A model generated the notes under the pieces. That model had not been told where the DNA came from. It searched no databases and was given only the letters and a program-made list of their open reading frames with translations. Source: Magnetospirillum sp. 15-1 (GTDB lineage Bacteria > Pseudomonadota > Alphaproteobacteria > Rhodospirillales > Magnetospirillaceae). Taken from it: a stretch of DNA of 64,000 bases. The position numbers were made by a program, and so were the translations under genes. Shown here piece by piece: positions 43,638 through 51,824 of the stretch (within the stretch, counting starts at the first letter, position 1; every line of letters starts with the position of its first letter). The stretch spans positions 62,001 to 126,000 of the forward strand of contig NZ_FXXN01000017.1 of assembly GCF_900184795.1 (NCBI RefSeq). The letters are read 5' to 3'.

Positions 43638-44960
43638 TCAATCCTTGTCGATCAGCGAGGTCTGCTTGGTGTCCTTCATGCCGACGAACAGCAGCAATCC
43701 GCACAGGCAGCAGCCGGTGACGTACCAGTAGAACCAGGTTTCGTTGCCGATGCTCTTGAACCACAGGGCGATGTACTCGGCGGTGCCGCCGAACAGCGAT
43801 ACGCCGATGGCGAACGGCAGGCCGACGCCCAAGGCGCGGATCTGCACCGGGAACAGCTCGGCCTTGACCACGGCGTTGATGGCGGAATAGCCCGACACGA
43901 TGGTCAGCCCCGACAGCACCAGGAAGAAGGCGGTGACCGCATCGCGGGTCTGGCCCAGCGCGGTGAGGATCGGCACGGTGCACAACGTGCTCATCACGCC
44001 GAAGGCGATCAGCACGGTCCGGCGCCCCACCTTGTCGGAGATATGGCCGACCAGCGGATGCATCAGCATGTAGACGAAGGTGGCCGCCGCCGAGATCATG
44101 GTGGCGTCGTTCTTGGAGAAGCCGGCGGTGTTGACCAGGTACTTCTGCATATAGGTGGTGAAGGTATAGAAGGCGACGGTGCCGCCCATGGTCAGGCCGA
44201 TGACGGTCATCACCTCGCGCGGGTGACGCATCAGGGCGCGGATGCGGCTTTCACCGACCTCTTCGCCCTTGTGGTGCTCGAAGGACTCGGTCTCGTCCAT
44301 GGAACTCCGCAGGTAGATGGCGACCACCGCGCACAGCCCGCCGATGACGAAGGGAATGCGCCAGCCCCAGGCTTCCAGTTGGGCGGTGGTCAGGAACACC
44401 CGCTGCAGCGAGATCAGCACGGCCAGCGCCAGCAACTGGCCCATGATCAGGGTCACATACTGGAAGCTGGAATAGAAGCCGCGCCGGTCCTTGGTGGCGA
44501 TCTCCGACAGGTAGGTGGCGGCCGAGCCGTACTCGCCGCCCAGGCTGAGGCCTTGCAGCAGCCGCGCCAGGATCAGGGCGATGGGCGCCGCCATGCCGAT
44601 GCTCTGATAGCCGGGCATCACGGCGATGATCAGCGAGCCGGCGCACATCATGCTGACCGAGACCAGCAGAGCCGCCTTGCGCCCCTTGCGGTCGGCATAG
44701 GTGCCCAGCAGCCAGCCGCCCAGCGGGCGCATGAAGAAACCCAGCGCGAAGATGGCCGAGGTGTTGAGCAACTGAACGGTGGGATCGTCGCCGGGGAAGA
44801 AGTACTTGGAGAAATACAGCGCGAAGGCGGAATAGACGTACCAGTCGTAGTATTCCACCAGATTGCCCACCGAGCCCTTGAACACCATCAGGATCTTGCC
44901 CTTGGTGTCCTTGCTCTCCATGTCGTGGCTCCCGGTTGCCGGGGCTATGGTCGTATCCAT
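43638..44960 (-). CDS. kgtP: Alpha-ketoglutarate:H+ symporter (MHS family)
   Basis: A 440-residue MFS transporter of the metabolite:H+ symporter family with about 12 helices. It is strikingly like E. coli KgtP: GNLVEYYDWYVYSAFALYF, FMRPLGGWLLGTYADRKGR, LARLLQGLSLGGEYGSAATY and FYTFTTYMQKYLVNTAGF. It probably imports 2-oxoglutarate or related dicarboxylates. ATG at 44960; MESKDTK a few codons later is a second option. A sigma-54 promoter is 65-80 bp upstream and two palindromes farther upstream. Confidence 0.92.
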   Translation of the reverse strand: MDTTIAPATGSHDMESKDTKGKILMVFKGSVGNLVEYYDWYVYSAFALYFSKYFFPGDDPTVQLLNTSAIFALGFFMRPLGGWLLGTYADRKGRKAALLVSVSMMCAGSLIIAVMPGYQSIGMAAPIALILARLLQGLSLGGEYGSAATYLSEIATKDRRGFYSSFQYVTLIMGQLLALAVLISLQRVFLTTAQLEAWGWRIPFVIGGLCAVVAIYLRSSMDETESFEHHKGEEVGESRIRALMRHPREVMTVIGLTMGGTVAFYTFTTYMQKYLVNTAGFSKNDATMISAAATFVYMLMHPLVGHISDKVGRRTVLIAFGVMSTLCTVPILTALGQTRDAVTAFFLVLSGLTIVSGYSAINAVVKAELFPVQIRALGVGLPFAIGVSLFGGTAEYIALWFKSIGNETWFYWYVTGCCLCGLLLFVGMKDTKQTSLIDKD

Positions 44961-45024
44961 GTGACTCAACGTTCGGTCCTCCCACATTGGCCCGCGACGG
45001 GCGGGCGATTTTGCGGAAGGCAAG

Positions 45025-45040
45025 AGCAATGGGCGGGCCA
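45025..45040 (-). promoter_or_regulatory. Sigma-54 (-24/-12) promoter for kgtP
   Basis: Minus-strand TGGCCCG-CCCA-TTGCT differs from the consensus TGGCACG-N4-TTGCW at one position, with the exact 10-bp GG-GC spacing. Predicted transcription start is about 45014, giving a 54-nt leader to kgtP. Confidence 0.75.
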
Positions 45041-45105
45041 ATCGGGCGATTTTACGTAACACATTGAAATTGCGTGATTGCCGCCACCCAACCCCTGGCC
45101 GGTGT

Positions 45106-45152
45106 CGGCGAATCTCCGCCGAACATCGCGCCGGATCGGCGGAATTCCGCCG
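45106..45152. promoter_or_regulatory. Twin palindromic operators upstream of kgtP
   Basis: Two sites of the form CGGCG-N6-CGCCG at 45106-45121 and 45137-45152. The second extends to a perfect 20-bp palindrome, ATCGGCGGAATTCCGCCGAT (45135-45154). Their centres are 31 bp apart (three helical turns) and lie about 100 and 131 bp upstream of the predicted kgtP transcription start, as expected for enhancer sites of a DctD-type activator. Confidence 0.65.
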
Positions 45153-45308
45153 ATGATGCGGATCAATCAACTAAAAGATTTTAATTAGAGCTGTATACTC
45201 GTAACGGAGTATGTGTAATGGCATATATATTTCTTTGGGATTTTTATAGATACAGATAACGCTCTAACGGAGTCATTCTATTAAAAAAACAGCTAATGGG
45301 AGAGTTAG

Positions 45309-46676
45309 ATGTCGGCATCCGGTGTGAACATCCTGTCCATCGACGGCGGCGCCCTCATGGGCGTGATCCCTGCGCGCATTCTTTCCTACCTGGACGGTTC
45401 GGTCGCCACGGTCACGGTGCCGCCCGACCCGGGGACCAATAATTCGTCAATCTCCATCAAGCCGGCGACCATGTCGGGCGGCGGCTCGATTCCCCAATTG
45501 CCCGGGAGTTACGCCCTCAATCAATGGTTCGAGGTGATCGGCGGGACCTCGACGGGCTCGCTGCTGGCCGCGACGCTCTCGGTCCCGACGGCGGCCGGAC
45601 AGACCAATTCGGCCAATGACGCCCTGTCCTTCTACATCGGCAATGCCGGAACGATCTTCCCGCTGGTGGGCACGAGCACGCCGCTGGCGGAAACCAGCAT
45701 GCTGACGTCGTTCTCGACCGCCTTCGGCAATGCTTCCCTGGCCAGCATCATCGCCGGTCTCTACGGCAATCCCGGCTGGGCCTACGCCCTGACCCGCAGC
45801 CCGGCTTCCGGATCGTCGAAAGTCCCCGGGATGGAGGATTTCACGCCGGGTCCGGTCAATCAGGGCTGCTCGACGGTGATGCATCTGTCGGATGCGCCGA
45901 ACACCCTGCTGATCACCAGCTTCAACGTCAATTTTCCACCCACGCCGATGCCGACCCCCGATTACGGCATCACCGTCGGCGCCGTCATCAACAAGCAGGC
46001 GGTGACCATCGGCGCCAACACCTATCCCTCGACGCCGCCCGGCCCGCAATTGCTGACCAACACCACCCAGGTGGTCAATCCATCCTCGGCCCTGGAAAAC
46101 TTGAGCGTCCTGCAGGCCTGCCTGATGAGCAGCGCCTTTCCCATGCTGCTGCCGCCGGTTCCCGCCGACCTGCAATTCACCCAGGGGGGCAGCGACGGCG
46201 GAGCGATCAACTACTTCGTCGACGGCGGCATCTATGCCGGCAGTCCGGCGCTGGCGGTCTATTTCTACTGCCTCGACAACAACATCCCCATCAACAGCTT
46301 CATCTCCGTCGGCTGCGGCTACACCTCCATCTCGACCGAGCCCCAGTACACCAGCGTCGAGCGGGCCGGCGCCCTGCCGTTCGTCGGTCGGCCCGGCTGG
46401 CTGAATTGCAACGGCGACATGCTGCTGATGACCATGCTGAAGGACGGTCCTGGCATGGGAACCGACGCATTCCTGTCCCAGGCGCTTGGTTCCAAGTTCT
46501 TCCGGCTCAATCCGCCCATCAGCGGCGGCAATCCTCCCTGGAGCAGCGCCCAGGAGGCATTGGTTACCTGGATCGAGCAGACCGACACCTACATGGCGAA
46601 TCTCTGCGTCTCCGGAGCGACGCCGTCGTGGCAGACCATGCTGGGACAACTGGAGCAGGCGTCTCCGGCCTCCTGA
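45309..46676 (+). CDS. Patatin-like phospholipase
   Basis: A 455-residue predicted acyl hydrolase. It has the oxyanion-hole glycines in SIDGGALMGVIP, the nucleophile serine in GGTSTGSLLAA (GxSxG) and the dyad aspartate in DGGIYAGSPALA. The region between them is long and rich in Gly/Ser/Pro. No signal peptide is obvious; it would act as a cytoplasmic lipase unless secreted by another route. It stands alone behind an AT-rich leader with GGGAGAG as ribosome-binding site. Confidence 0.88.
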   Translation: MSASGVNILSIDGGALMGVIPARILSYLDGSVATVTVPPDPGTNNSSISIKPATMSGGGSIPQLPGSYALNQWFEVIGGTSTGSLLAATLSVPTAAGQTNSANDALSFYIGNAGTIFPLVGTSTPLAETSMLTSFSTAFGNASLASIIAGLYGNPGWAYALTRSPASGSSKVPGMEDFTPGPVNQGCSTVMHLSDAPNTLLITSFNVNFPPTPMPTPDYGITVGAVINKQAVTIGANTYPSTPPGPQLLTNTTQVVNPSSALENLSVLQACLMSSAFPMLLPPVPADLQFTQGGSDGGAINYFVDGGIYAGSPALAVYFYCLDNNIPINSFISVGCGYTSISTEPQYTSVERAGALPFVGRPGWLNCNGDMLLMTMLKDGPGMGTDAFLSQALGSKFFRLNPPISGGNPPWSSAQEALVTWIEQTDTYMANLCVSGATPSWQTMLGQLEQASPAS

Positions 46677-46712
46677 CGCCGGAGAGGGGCGGCGGGGCGA
46701 CCCGCCGCCCAC

Positions 46713-48053
46713 CTATTGCAGGAGGGCGCGGCGGTCGATGCCGTACTTGGCCATCTTCTCGTTGAGGGTGCGGCGCGGCAGGTCGAGGCGGGCCATCACC
46801 AGGGCGACGTCGCCCCTGGCCTGGCGGAGGGCCTCCTCGATACGGCGCTTCTCGAAGGCGGCGACGCTGGCCTGCAGGCTGGATTCGTCGTCCTGGGGCG
46901 GCAGGGGGGCGCCGCGCCGCAGGCCTAGCCCTAAGGCGAAGCGCTCGGCCTCGTTGCGCAGTTCCCGCACGTTGCCGGGCCAGTCACGGGCGAGCAGCGC
47001 CCGCAGGTCGTCCTCGGCCAGGGACGGCGGATTGCGTCCATGGGCGGCGGCGGCGCGGGCGGCGAAGCTTTGGAACAGCGCGACGATGTCGTCCGGCCGC
47101 TGGGCCAGGGGCGGCAGGCGGATTTCCGCTACGTGCAGGCGGTAATAGAGATCCTCGCGGAAGCGGCCCGCCCGCACCTCGTCCAGCAGGTCGGCCTTGG
47201 CGGCGGTGATCACCCGCACATCCACGGGAATGGTGCGGTTGCCGCCCAGCGGCTCGACGCATTGCTCCTGCAGTACCCGCAGCAGCTTGGCCTGGAGCGC
47301 CAGCGGCATGCTTTCCACCTCGTCGAGGAACAAGGTGCCGCCATCGGCATGCTCGATCTTGCCGGCGCGGCGCTGGGCGGCTCCGGTGAAGGCCCCGGCC
47401 TCGTGGCCGAAGAACTCGCTCTCGAACATGGTTTCGGGGATGGCGGCGCAGTTGATCGCCACGAAGGGCCTGGCGGCGCGCGGGCCGTAATCGTGCAGGC
47501 AGCGGGCCACCAGTTCCTTGCCGCAGCCGGTGTCGCCGAAGATCACCACGTTGAGCGGCAGGGCGGCCAGTTCCCGCACGTCGGCGCGGACTTTCTCCAT
47601 GGCCAGCGACGGGCCGATCAGGCGGTGCGCCATGTCATCGCCGGCGCCGAGCGCGCGCAGGCGGCGGTTCTCGAGGACCAGCCGCCGCTTCTCGCAGGCG
47701 CGGCCCACCGCCTCGGCCAGACGTTCCGGCACGAAGGGCTTCTCGATGAAGTCGTAGGCGCCTTCCCGCATGGCTTCCACCGCCAGGGGAATGTCGCCGT
47801 GGCCGGTGACCAGGATCACCGGCAGGTCGGTGTCCAGGGCCTGGGCCGCCTTCAGCAGCCCCAGCCCGTCCAGGCCGCCGGGCATGCGCACGTCGCTGAC
47901 AAGGATGCCGGCGAAGTCCTTGGACAGCCGGGCGAGCGCCGCCTCGGGCCGCCCCAGGACGGCCACGTCGAATCCCGCCAGTCCAAGCCATTGCTTGACG
48001 GCGATCCGCATGGGTTCCTCGTCGTCGACGAACAGAATCTGACCGGCGCTCAT
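46713..48053 (-). CDS. dctD: Sigma-54-dependent response regulator (DctD-type)
   Basis: A 446-residue NtrC-family activator. It has an N-terminal receiver domain (phospho-acceptor Asp in VSDVRMPGGLDG), an AAA+ domain with Walker A GDTGCGKE, the sigma-54-contacting loop GAFTGA, DEVESMPL as Walker B and a C-terminal Fis-type helix-turn-helix (LDLPRRTLNEKMAKYGI). It is divergent from dctB, 72 bp apart. The cognate kinase and domain order match DctB/DctD, which sense C4-dicarboxylates. Confidence 0.9.
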   Translation of the reverse strand: MSAGQILFVDDEEPMRIAVKQWLGLAGFDVAVLGRPEAALARLSKDFAGILVSDVRMPGGLDGLGLLKAAQALDTDLPVILVTGHGDIPLAVEAMREGAYDFIEKPFVPERLAEAVGRACEKRRLVLENRRLRALGAGDDMAHRLIGPSLAMEKVRADVRELAALPLNVVIFGDTGCGKELVARCLHDYGPRAARPFVAINCAAIPETMFESEFFGHEAGAFTGAAQRRAGKIEHADGGTLFLDEVESMPLALQAKLLRVLQEQCVEPLGGNRTIPVDVRVITAAKADLLDEVRAGRFREDLYYRLHVAEIRLPPLAQRPDDIVALFQSFAARAAAAHGRNPPSLAEDDLRALLARDWPGNVRELRNEAERFALGLGLRRGAPLPPQDDESSLQASVAAFEKRRIEEALRQARGDVALVMARLDLPRRTLNEKMAKYGIDRRALLQ

Positions 48054-48125
48054 GCCAGGACCATAACCGAGCCGGCGCGAAAATCAAATTGCCGGGGACG
48101 CGATTCCTGTGTTTGCCTCTAGGCC

Positions 48126-49916
48126 ATGACCCAGCCGGAAGCCCCATCGCCCGCGCCGCCCAGTCGCCCCATCTCCGGGATGCTGGTGCTGGCGGCGCTG
48201 CTGGGCGGGCTGGTGGTGGCCTGGGTCTACCAGCGGGCCCGCACCGAGGCGCTGGACGGCGCCCTGGTCGTGGGGCAGCAGCGCCTGGGCCTCTACGCCT
48301 CGACCATCCGGGCGGCGCTCGACCGCTTTTCCTACCTGCCGGCCACCATCGCCCTGGACCGCGAGGTGATCGAGGTGCTGAGCGGCAATCCCGGCCATGC
48401 CGCCGCGCTCAGCATCAAGCTGGAGACCATCAATACCAGCGCCCGCTCGGCCTCGCTCTACGTCATGAACGAACGCGGCGTGACCGTGGCGGCCAGCAAC
48501 TGGCGCACCGAGACCTCGTATGTGGGCAACGACTACAGCTTCCGCCCCTATTTCACCCAGGTGATGACCACCGGGGTGGGGCGGTTCTTCGGCATCGGGG
48601 TGACCACCAAGTTGCCGGGCTATTTCCTCGCCTCGGCGGTGCGCGACGCGGCGGGCCGGATCATCGGCTCGGTGGTGGTCAAGATCGACCTGGAGACCCT
48701 GGAGGAGGATTGGGGCGGCGGCGATGGCGCGGTGATGGTCACCGACGAGGACGGCATGGTGATCCTGACCAGCCGCCCCCAATGGAAATATGCCGTCGAC
48801 GGCCCGGTGACGGCGGAACTTCGCCATAAGCTCGACGTCACCCAGCGCTACGGCGCCGTTCCGCTGCATCCGCTGGGTCGGCGGGCGTTGCTGCAACTGG
48901 GCGAGGCCGCCCGGCTGGAGCGGGTCGGCGAGTCCACCTTCGTGGCCCAGGCCCAGGCCCTGGACGAGGAGGGCTGGGCCATCCACTACCTCGCCGACTG
49001 GGAGGTGATGGAAAGCAATGTGCGCTCCACCGCCGCCCTGGCCGGGCTGGGCTGGGTGGCCTTCATCCTGCTGCTGCTCTATCTGCGGCAGCGGCGTCTG
49101 GTGCTGAAGGCCAAGCTGGATGCCCGCGACACCCTGGAATTGCTGGTGGCCCAGCGCACCGAGGCGCTGAGCGCCGAGATCGTCGAGCGCCAGCGCACCG
49201 AACGTCATCTGCGCGAGACCCAGGACGAACTGATCCATGCCGGCAAGATGGCTGCGCTCGGCCAGATGTCGGCGGCCATCGCCCACGAGCTCAACCAGCC
49301 CCTGGCCGCCATCCAGACCTTCGTCGCCAGTTCCCGCATCTTCCTCGAGCGCGGCAACGCCGAAACCACCGGCACCAACCTGTCCATGATCGACGATCTG
49401 TGCCGCCGCATGGCCGATATCATCCGCCATCTGCGGGTTTTCGCCCGCAAGAGCCCGGTGGCGTCGCAGGCCATGGACCCCGCCGCCTCGGTCAGCCGCG
49501 CCGTGGCGCTGCTGGCGGTGCGGGTGCGGCAGGCCGATATCGATCTGGTCTGGACTCCGCCCCAGGGGCTGCGGGTGGCCGGCGATCCCGGACGGCTGGA
49601 CCAGGTGTTCGTCAACCTGCTGGCCAACGCCATCGATGCGGTGTCCGACGCCCCGGCCCGGCGTATCCTGGTCGAAGCGGTGCCGGTGGGCGGCGAAGTG
49701 GTGATTTCCGTGGCCGACAGCGGTCCCGGCCTTTCGCCCGAGGTGGCCGACCGGGTGTTCGAGCCGTTCTTCAGCACCAAGGAGGTGGGCGAGGGCCTGG
49801 GCCTCGGCCTGTCGCTGTCCTACGGCATCATCCGCGACATGGGCGGTTCCATCCGCGCCGAGAACCGGGCGGGGGGCGGTGCGGTATTCGTCATCACCCT
49901 GCCGGCGACGGCTTGA
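48126..49916 (+). CDS. dctB: Sensor histidine kinase (DctB-type)
   Basis: A 596-residue inner-membrane kinase. A helix near residues 18-38 and another near 300-323 flank a periplasmic Cache-type sensor domain. A short linker leads to HisKA with MSAAIAHELNQPLAAIQ (phospho-His in AHELNQPL) and HATPase (VFVNLLANAIDAV, GEGLGLGLSLSYGI). This layout and the HELNQPL box fit DctB. It should phosphorylate the divergent DctD. Confidence 0.9.
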   Translation: MTQPEAPSPAPPSRPISGMLVLAALLGGLVVAWVYQRARTEALDGALVVGQQRLGLYASTIRAALDRFSYLPATIALDREVIEVLSGNPGHAAALSIKLETINTSARSASLYVMNERGVTVAASNWRTETSYVGNDYSFRPYFTQVMTTGVGRFFGIGVTTKLPGYFLASAVRDAAGRIIGSVVVKIDLETLEEDWGGGDGAVMVTDEDGMVILTSRPQWKYAVDGPVTAELRHKLDVTQRYGAVPLHPLGRRALLQLGEAARLERVGESTFVAQAQALDEEGWAIHYLADWEVMESNVRSTAALAGLGWVAFILLLLYLRQRRLVLKAKLDARDTLELLVAQRTEALSAEIVERQRTERHLRETQDELIHAGKMAALGQMSAAIAHELNQPLAAIQTFVASSRIFLERGNAETTGTNLSMIDDLCRRMADIIRHLRVFARKSPVASQAMDPAASVSRAVALLAVRVRQADIDLVWTPPQGLRVAGDPGRLDQVFVNLLANAIDAVSDAPARRILVEAVPVGGEVVISVADSGPGLSPEVADRVFEPFFSTKEVGEGLGLGLSLSYGIIRDMGGSIRAENRAGGGAVFVITLPATA

Positions 49917-49938
49917 AGATATGTCGCGGGCCCCCCAA

Positions 49939-49956
49939 ATGTGAGTGGGTTCACAT
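49939..49956. promoter_or_regulatory. CRP/FNR-superfamily type palindrome
   Basis: ATGTGAGTGGGTTCACAT, a perfect palindrome with TGTGA-N6-TCACA, 24 bp after the dctB stop and 117 bp before ftsB. The same pattern occurs at 3661-3678. Confidence 0.5.
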
Positions 49957-49969
49957 AACCTTGGAAATA

Positions 49970-50000
49970 GTGAGTCATTTCTGCAACACCAGTGACTCAC
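49970..50000. repeat. Inverted repeat between dctB and ftsB
   Basis: Perfect arms GTGAGTCA (49970-49977) / TGACTCAC (49993-50000), 15-nt loop. May be an operator or a hairpin ending the dctB transcript. Confidence 0.4.
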
Positions 50001-50072
50001 CCGACGGAAAAGTGAACGCAGTGTGAATGCATGTGTTGACGCAATGAATCAGCATGTGATTCCATCCCCTTC

Positions 50073-50384
50073 ATGTTGCAGGAACTTCTCAGCCGCTGTC
50101 GTCGCGTCGTCGGACCGATGATCGGGCTTGGCGCCGTGGCCTATTTCACCTACCACACCGTTGAAGGTGATCGCGGAGTGCTGGCCTATTTCCGGTTGCA
50201 GGGGGAGATCCTCGAGGCGGAGATGCACCTGTCCCGGGTGGCGTCCGAGCGGACCGAGATGGAACACCGGGTGCAGCTTCTGCGACCCGATCACCTGGAC
50301 CCCGACATGCTGGAAGAGCGGGCGCGCATCATGCTCAACATGGGGCGCGAGGGCGAGGTGGTGGTGTTCGACAAGCGGCGCTAG
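50073..50384 (+). CDS. ftsB: FtsB/DivIC-like septum formation initiator
   Basis: A 103-residue bitopic protein with a transmembrane helix at about residues 15-30 and a coiled coil around residues 40-70 (QGEILEAEMHLSRVASERTE). The end PDMLEERARIMLNMGREGEV fits the FtsB/DivIC family, part of the FtsQBL division complex. ATG at 50073. In many Alphaproteobacteria it sits before pdhA; here it is alone. Its stop overlaps the stop of the gene on the other strand. Confidence 0.82.
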   Translation: MLQELLSRCRRVVGPMIGLGAVAYFTYHTVEGDRGVLAYFRLQGEILEAEMHLSRVASERTEMEHRVQLLRPDHLDPDMLEERARIMLNMGREGEVVVFDKRR

Positions 50385-50833
50385 CCGGCCTTCTTCGGCA
50401 CCTTCCTGCACTTGGCCCGTCCCATGCCGGTGATCCGGCATTCGGTGGTTTGCTCCCACAGGCGGAGCACCAGGAAGATTTCCTTTTCACGGTATTCGAT
50501 CAGCACGTTCTGGAACGAGGTGGTTTCCAGGATGGGTTTGCCCGTCAGGTCGCGGAACACCAGCAGCGGACAGGCCTTGACCCGGTCGCAGATGGCCACC
50601 GATTCCAGGCTGATCAGGGTGGTCCCGCGCGAGCGCCCGACGCTGAGCCGCACGGGGCGCCCCGCCGCCTTGGCCTTGGCGAAGTAGCTCCGTCCCCATC
50701 GCTCGGCGGCGGCCAGTTCCGGCGTGCTGGCGTCGTAGGCGAATTCCACGAAGATACGGTTGCCTTCAACGGTCTCGGATCGGGCGGGGAGGGCGAGCAG
50801 CAGCAGGAATACGGCGATGACGGTGCGGGTCAC
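50381..50833 (-). CDS. Secreted protein of unknown function, coupled to KirBac
   Basis: A 150-residue protein with an N-terminal signal peptide of about 18 residues (hydrophobic VIAVFLLLLALPARSE). The mature part has two cysteine pairs (ICDRVKAC and TECRITGMGRAKC). GTG at 50833 overlaps the KirBac stop (GTGA), so the two are translationally coupled. I do not recognise the family. Confidence 0.75.
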   Translation of the reverse strand: MTRTVIAVFLLLLALPARSETVEGNRIFVEFAYDASTPELAAAERWGRSYFAKAKAAGRPVRLSVGRSRGTTLISLESVAICDRVKACPLLVFRDLTGKPILETTSFQNVLIEYREKEIFLVLRLWEQTTECRITGMGRAKCRKVPKKAG

Positions 50834-51705
50834 CGGGCGATCTCGTGGAACTTGGTCAGGTCCAGGGCGCGGCTGCCGTCGGGCAAGGTGGTGAAGACGT
50901 CGACGAAGCGGCCACCCCAGATGATCTCGTCGCAGGAATAGGCGTGGCGTGCATGGACGTTCTGGGCGAAGGCCTCGTGGTGGCCGGTGAACAGCACCAG
51001 CAATTCGGCGTGGCTGTGGCGGAGCGTCTCGTCGGTCTCGCCGTAAAGCGGGCTGTGATGGTCGATGGGGTGCATGATCGTCCATGACAGCGAGAAGATC
51101 GGCGAGTGGGAGCGGGTCAATTGCAGATCGTGGAAGCGGCGGAACATCATGCCTTCCTCGCTGATCTCGCTGCGGACCAGCACCAGATGGACGTCGGCCT
51201 CGATGATCTGCTCGATGCGCAGGTTGGCCAGCCGCATCATCAAGGTGGGCTTGCCCTCGAAGCCGGTGATCACCGTGCGGGAACTGAACAGCACCCCGGC
51301 GGTGGGGCGGGTGAAGCGGGCGTAGATCAGGCTGGCCGCCACCGCCAGACCCAGCATGCCGCACAGCGCCTCCAGGGTGACCAGGGTGTTGGCCAGCGGC
51401 CCCACCGGAATCAGGCGGCCATAGCCGATGGTCGCCATGGTCTGCACGCTGAAGAAGAAGCAATCGGTGAACGAGCCCGGCCGGGCGTTCTCGATGACGT
51501 CGCCGCAGGCCAGATAGGCCAGGGCGAACAGGGCGTTGGTCACCAGATAGATGCCGGTGATCACGGCGAAGAAGGCCGGCCAGCCGACCGTCAGCAAGTG
51601 GTGGTAATGGTCGTCCAGCCAGCCGCGCTTTTCCAGTCCCAGGCGGGCGACGTTACTCGACCCGTCGGGATTGAGGATGCGGTGCTTGGGCGTTGACCGG
51701 CTCAT
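50830..51705 (-). CDS. Inward rectifier potassium channel KirBac (KirBac3.1-type)
   Basis: A 291-residue channel subunit: slide helix, two transmembrane helices around a pore loop with selectivity filter TIGYG, then a C-terminal immunoglobulin-like cytoplasmic domain. Long segments (NARPGSFTDCFFFSVQTMAT, CGMLGLAVAASLIYARFTRP) match KirBac3.1 of M. magnetotacticum as I recall it. ATG at 51705. The coupled secreted protein gene follows. Confidence 0.95.
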   Translation of the reverse strand: MSRSTPKHRILNPDGSSNVARLGLEKRGWLDDHYHHLLTVGWPAFFAVITGIYLVTNALFALAYLACGDVIENARPGSFTDCFFFSVQTMATIGYGRLIPVGPLANTLVTLEALCGMLGLAVAASLIYARFTRPTAGVLFSSRTVITGFEGKPTLMMRLANLRIEQIIEADVHLVLVRSEISEEGMMFRRFHDLQLTRSHSPIFSLSWTIMHPIDHHSPLYGETDETLRHSHAELLVLFTGHHEAFAQNVHARHAYSCDEIIWGGRFVDVFTTLPDGSRALDLTKFHEIAR

Positions 51706-51824
51706 GCCTCCGTCATGCCAGAGCAGGGGGCAAAAGTCGACGATGGCGTGCAGGATCGTCTTGCCTCCCGGGGTATCGGTTGGGTTAGTGTCCCAACCGC
51801 CCTTTCGCCTTCCCGAGGTTCCGC

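Larger units (their letters stand above)
44961..45308. other. kgtP/patatin divergent regulatory region, no gene
   Basis: 348 bp without a gene. The half next to kgtP is GC-rich and holds the sigma-54 promoter and twin palindromes. From about 45155 the sequence turns visibly AT-rich, with an inverted repeat ATACTC-GTAACG-GAGTAT (45195-45212) and a direct repeat TAACGGAGT (45202 and 45265) before the patatin gene. Confidence 0.6.
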
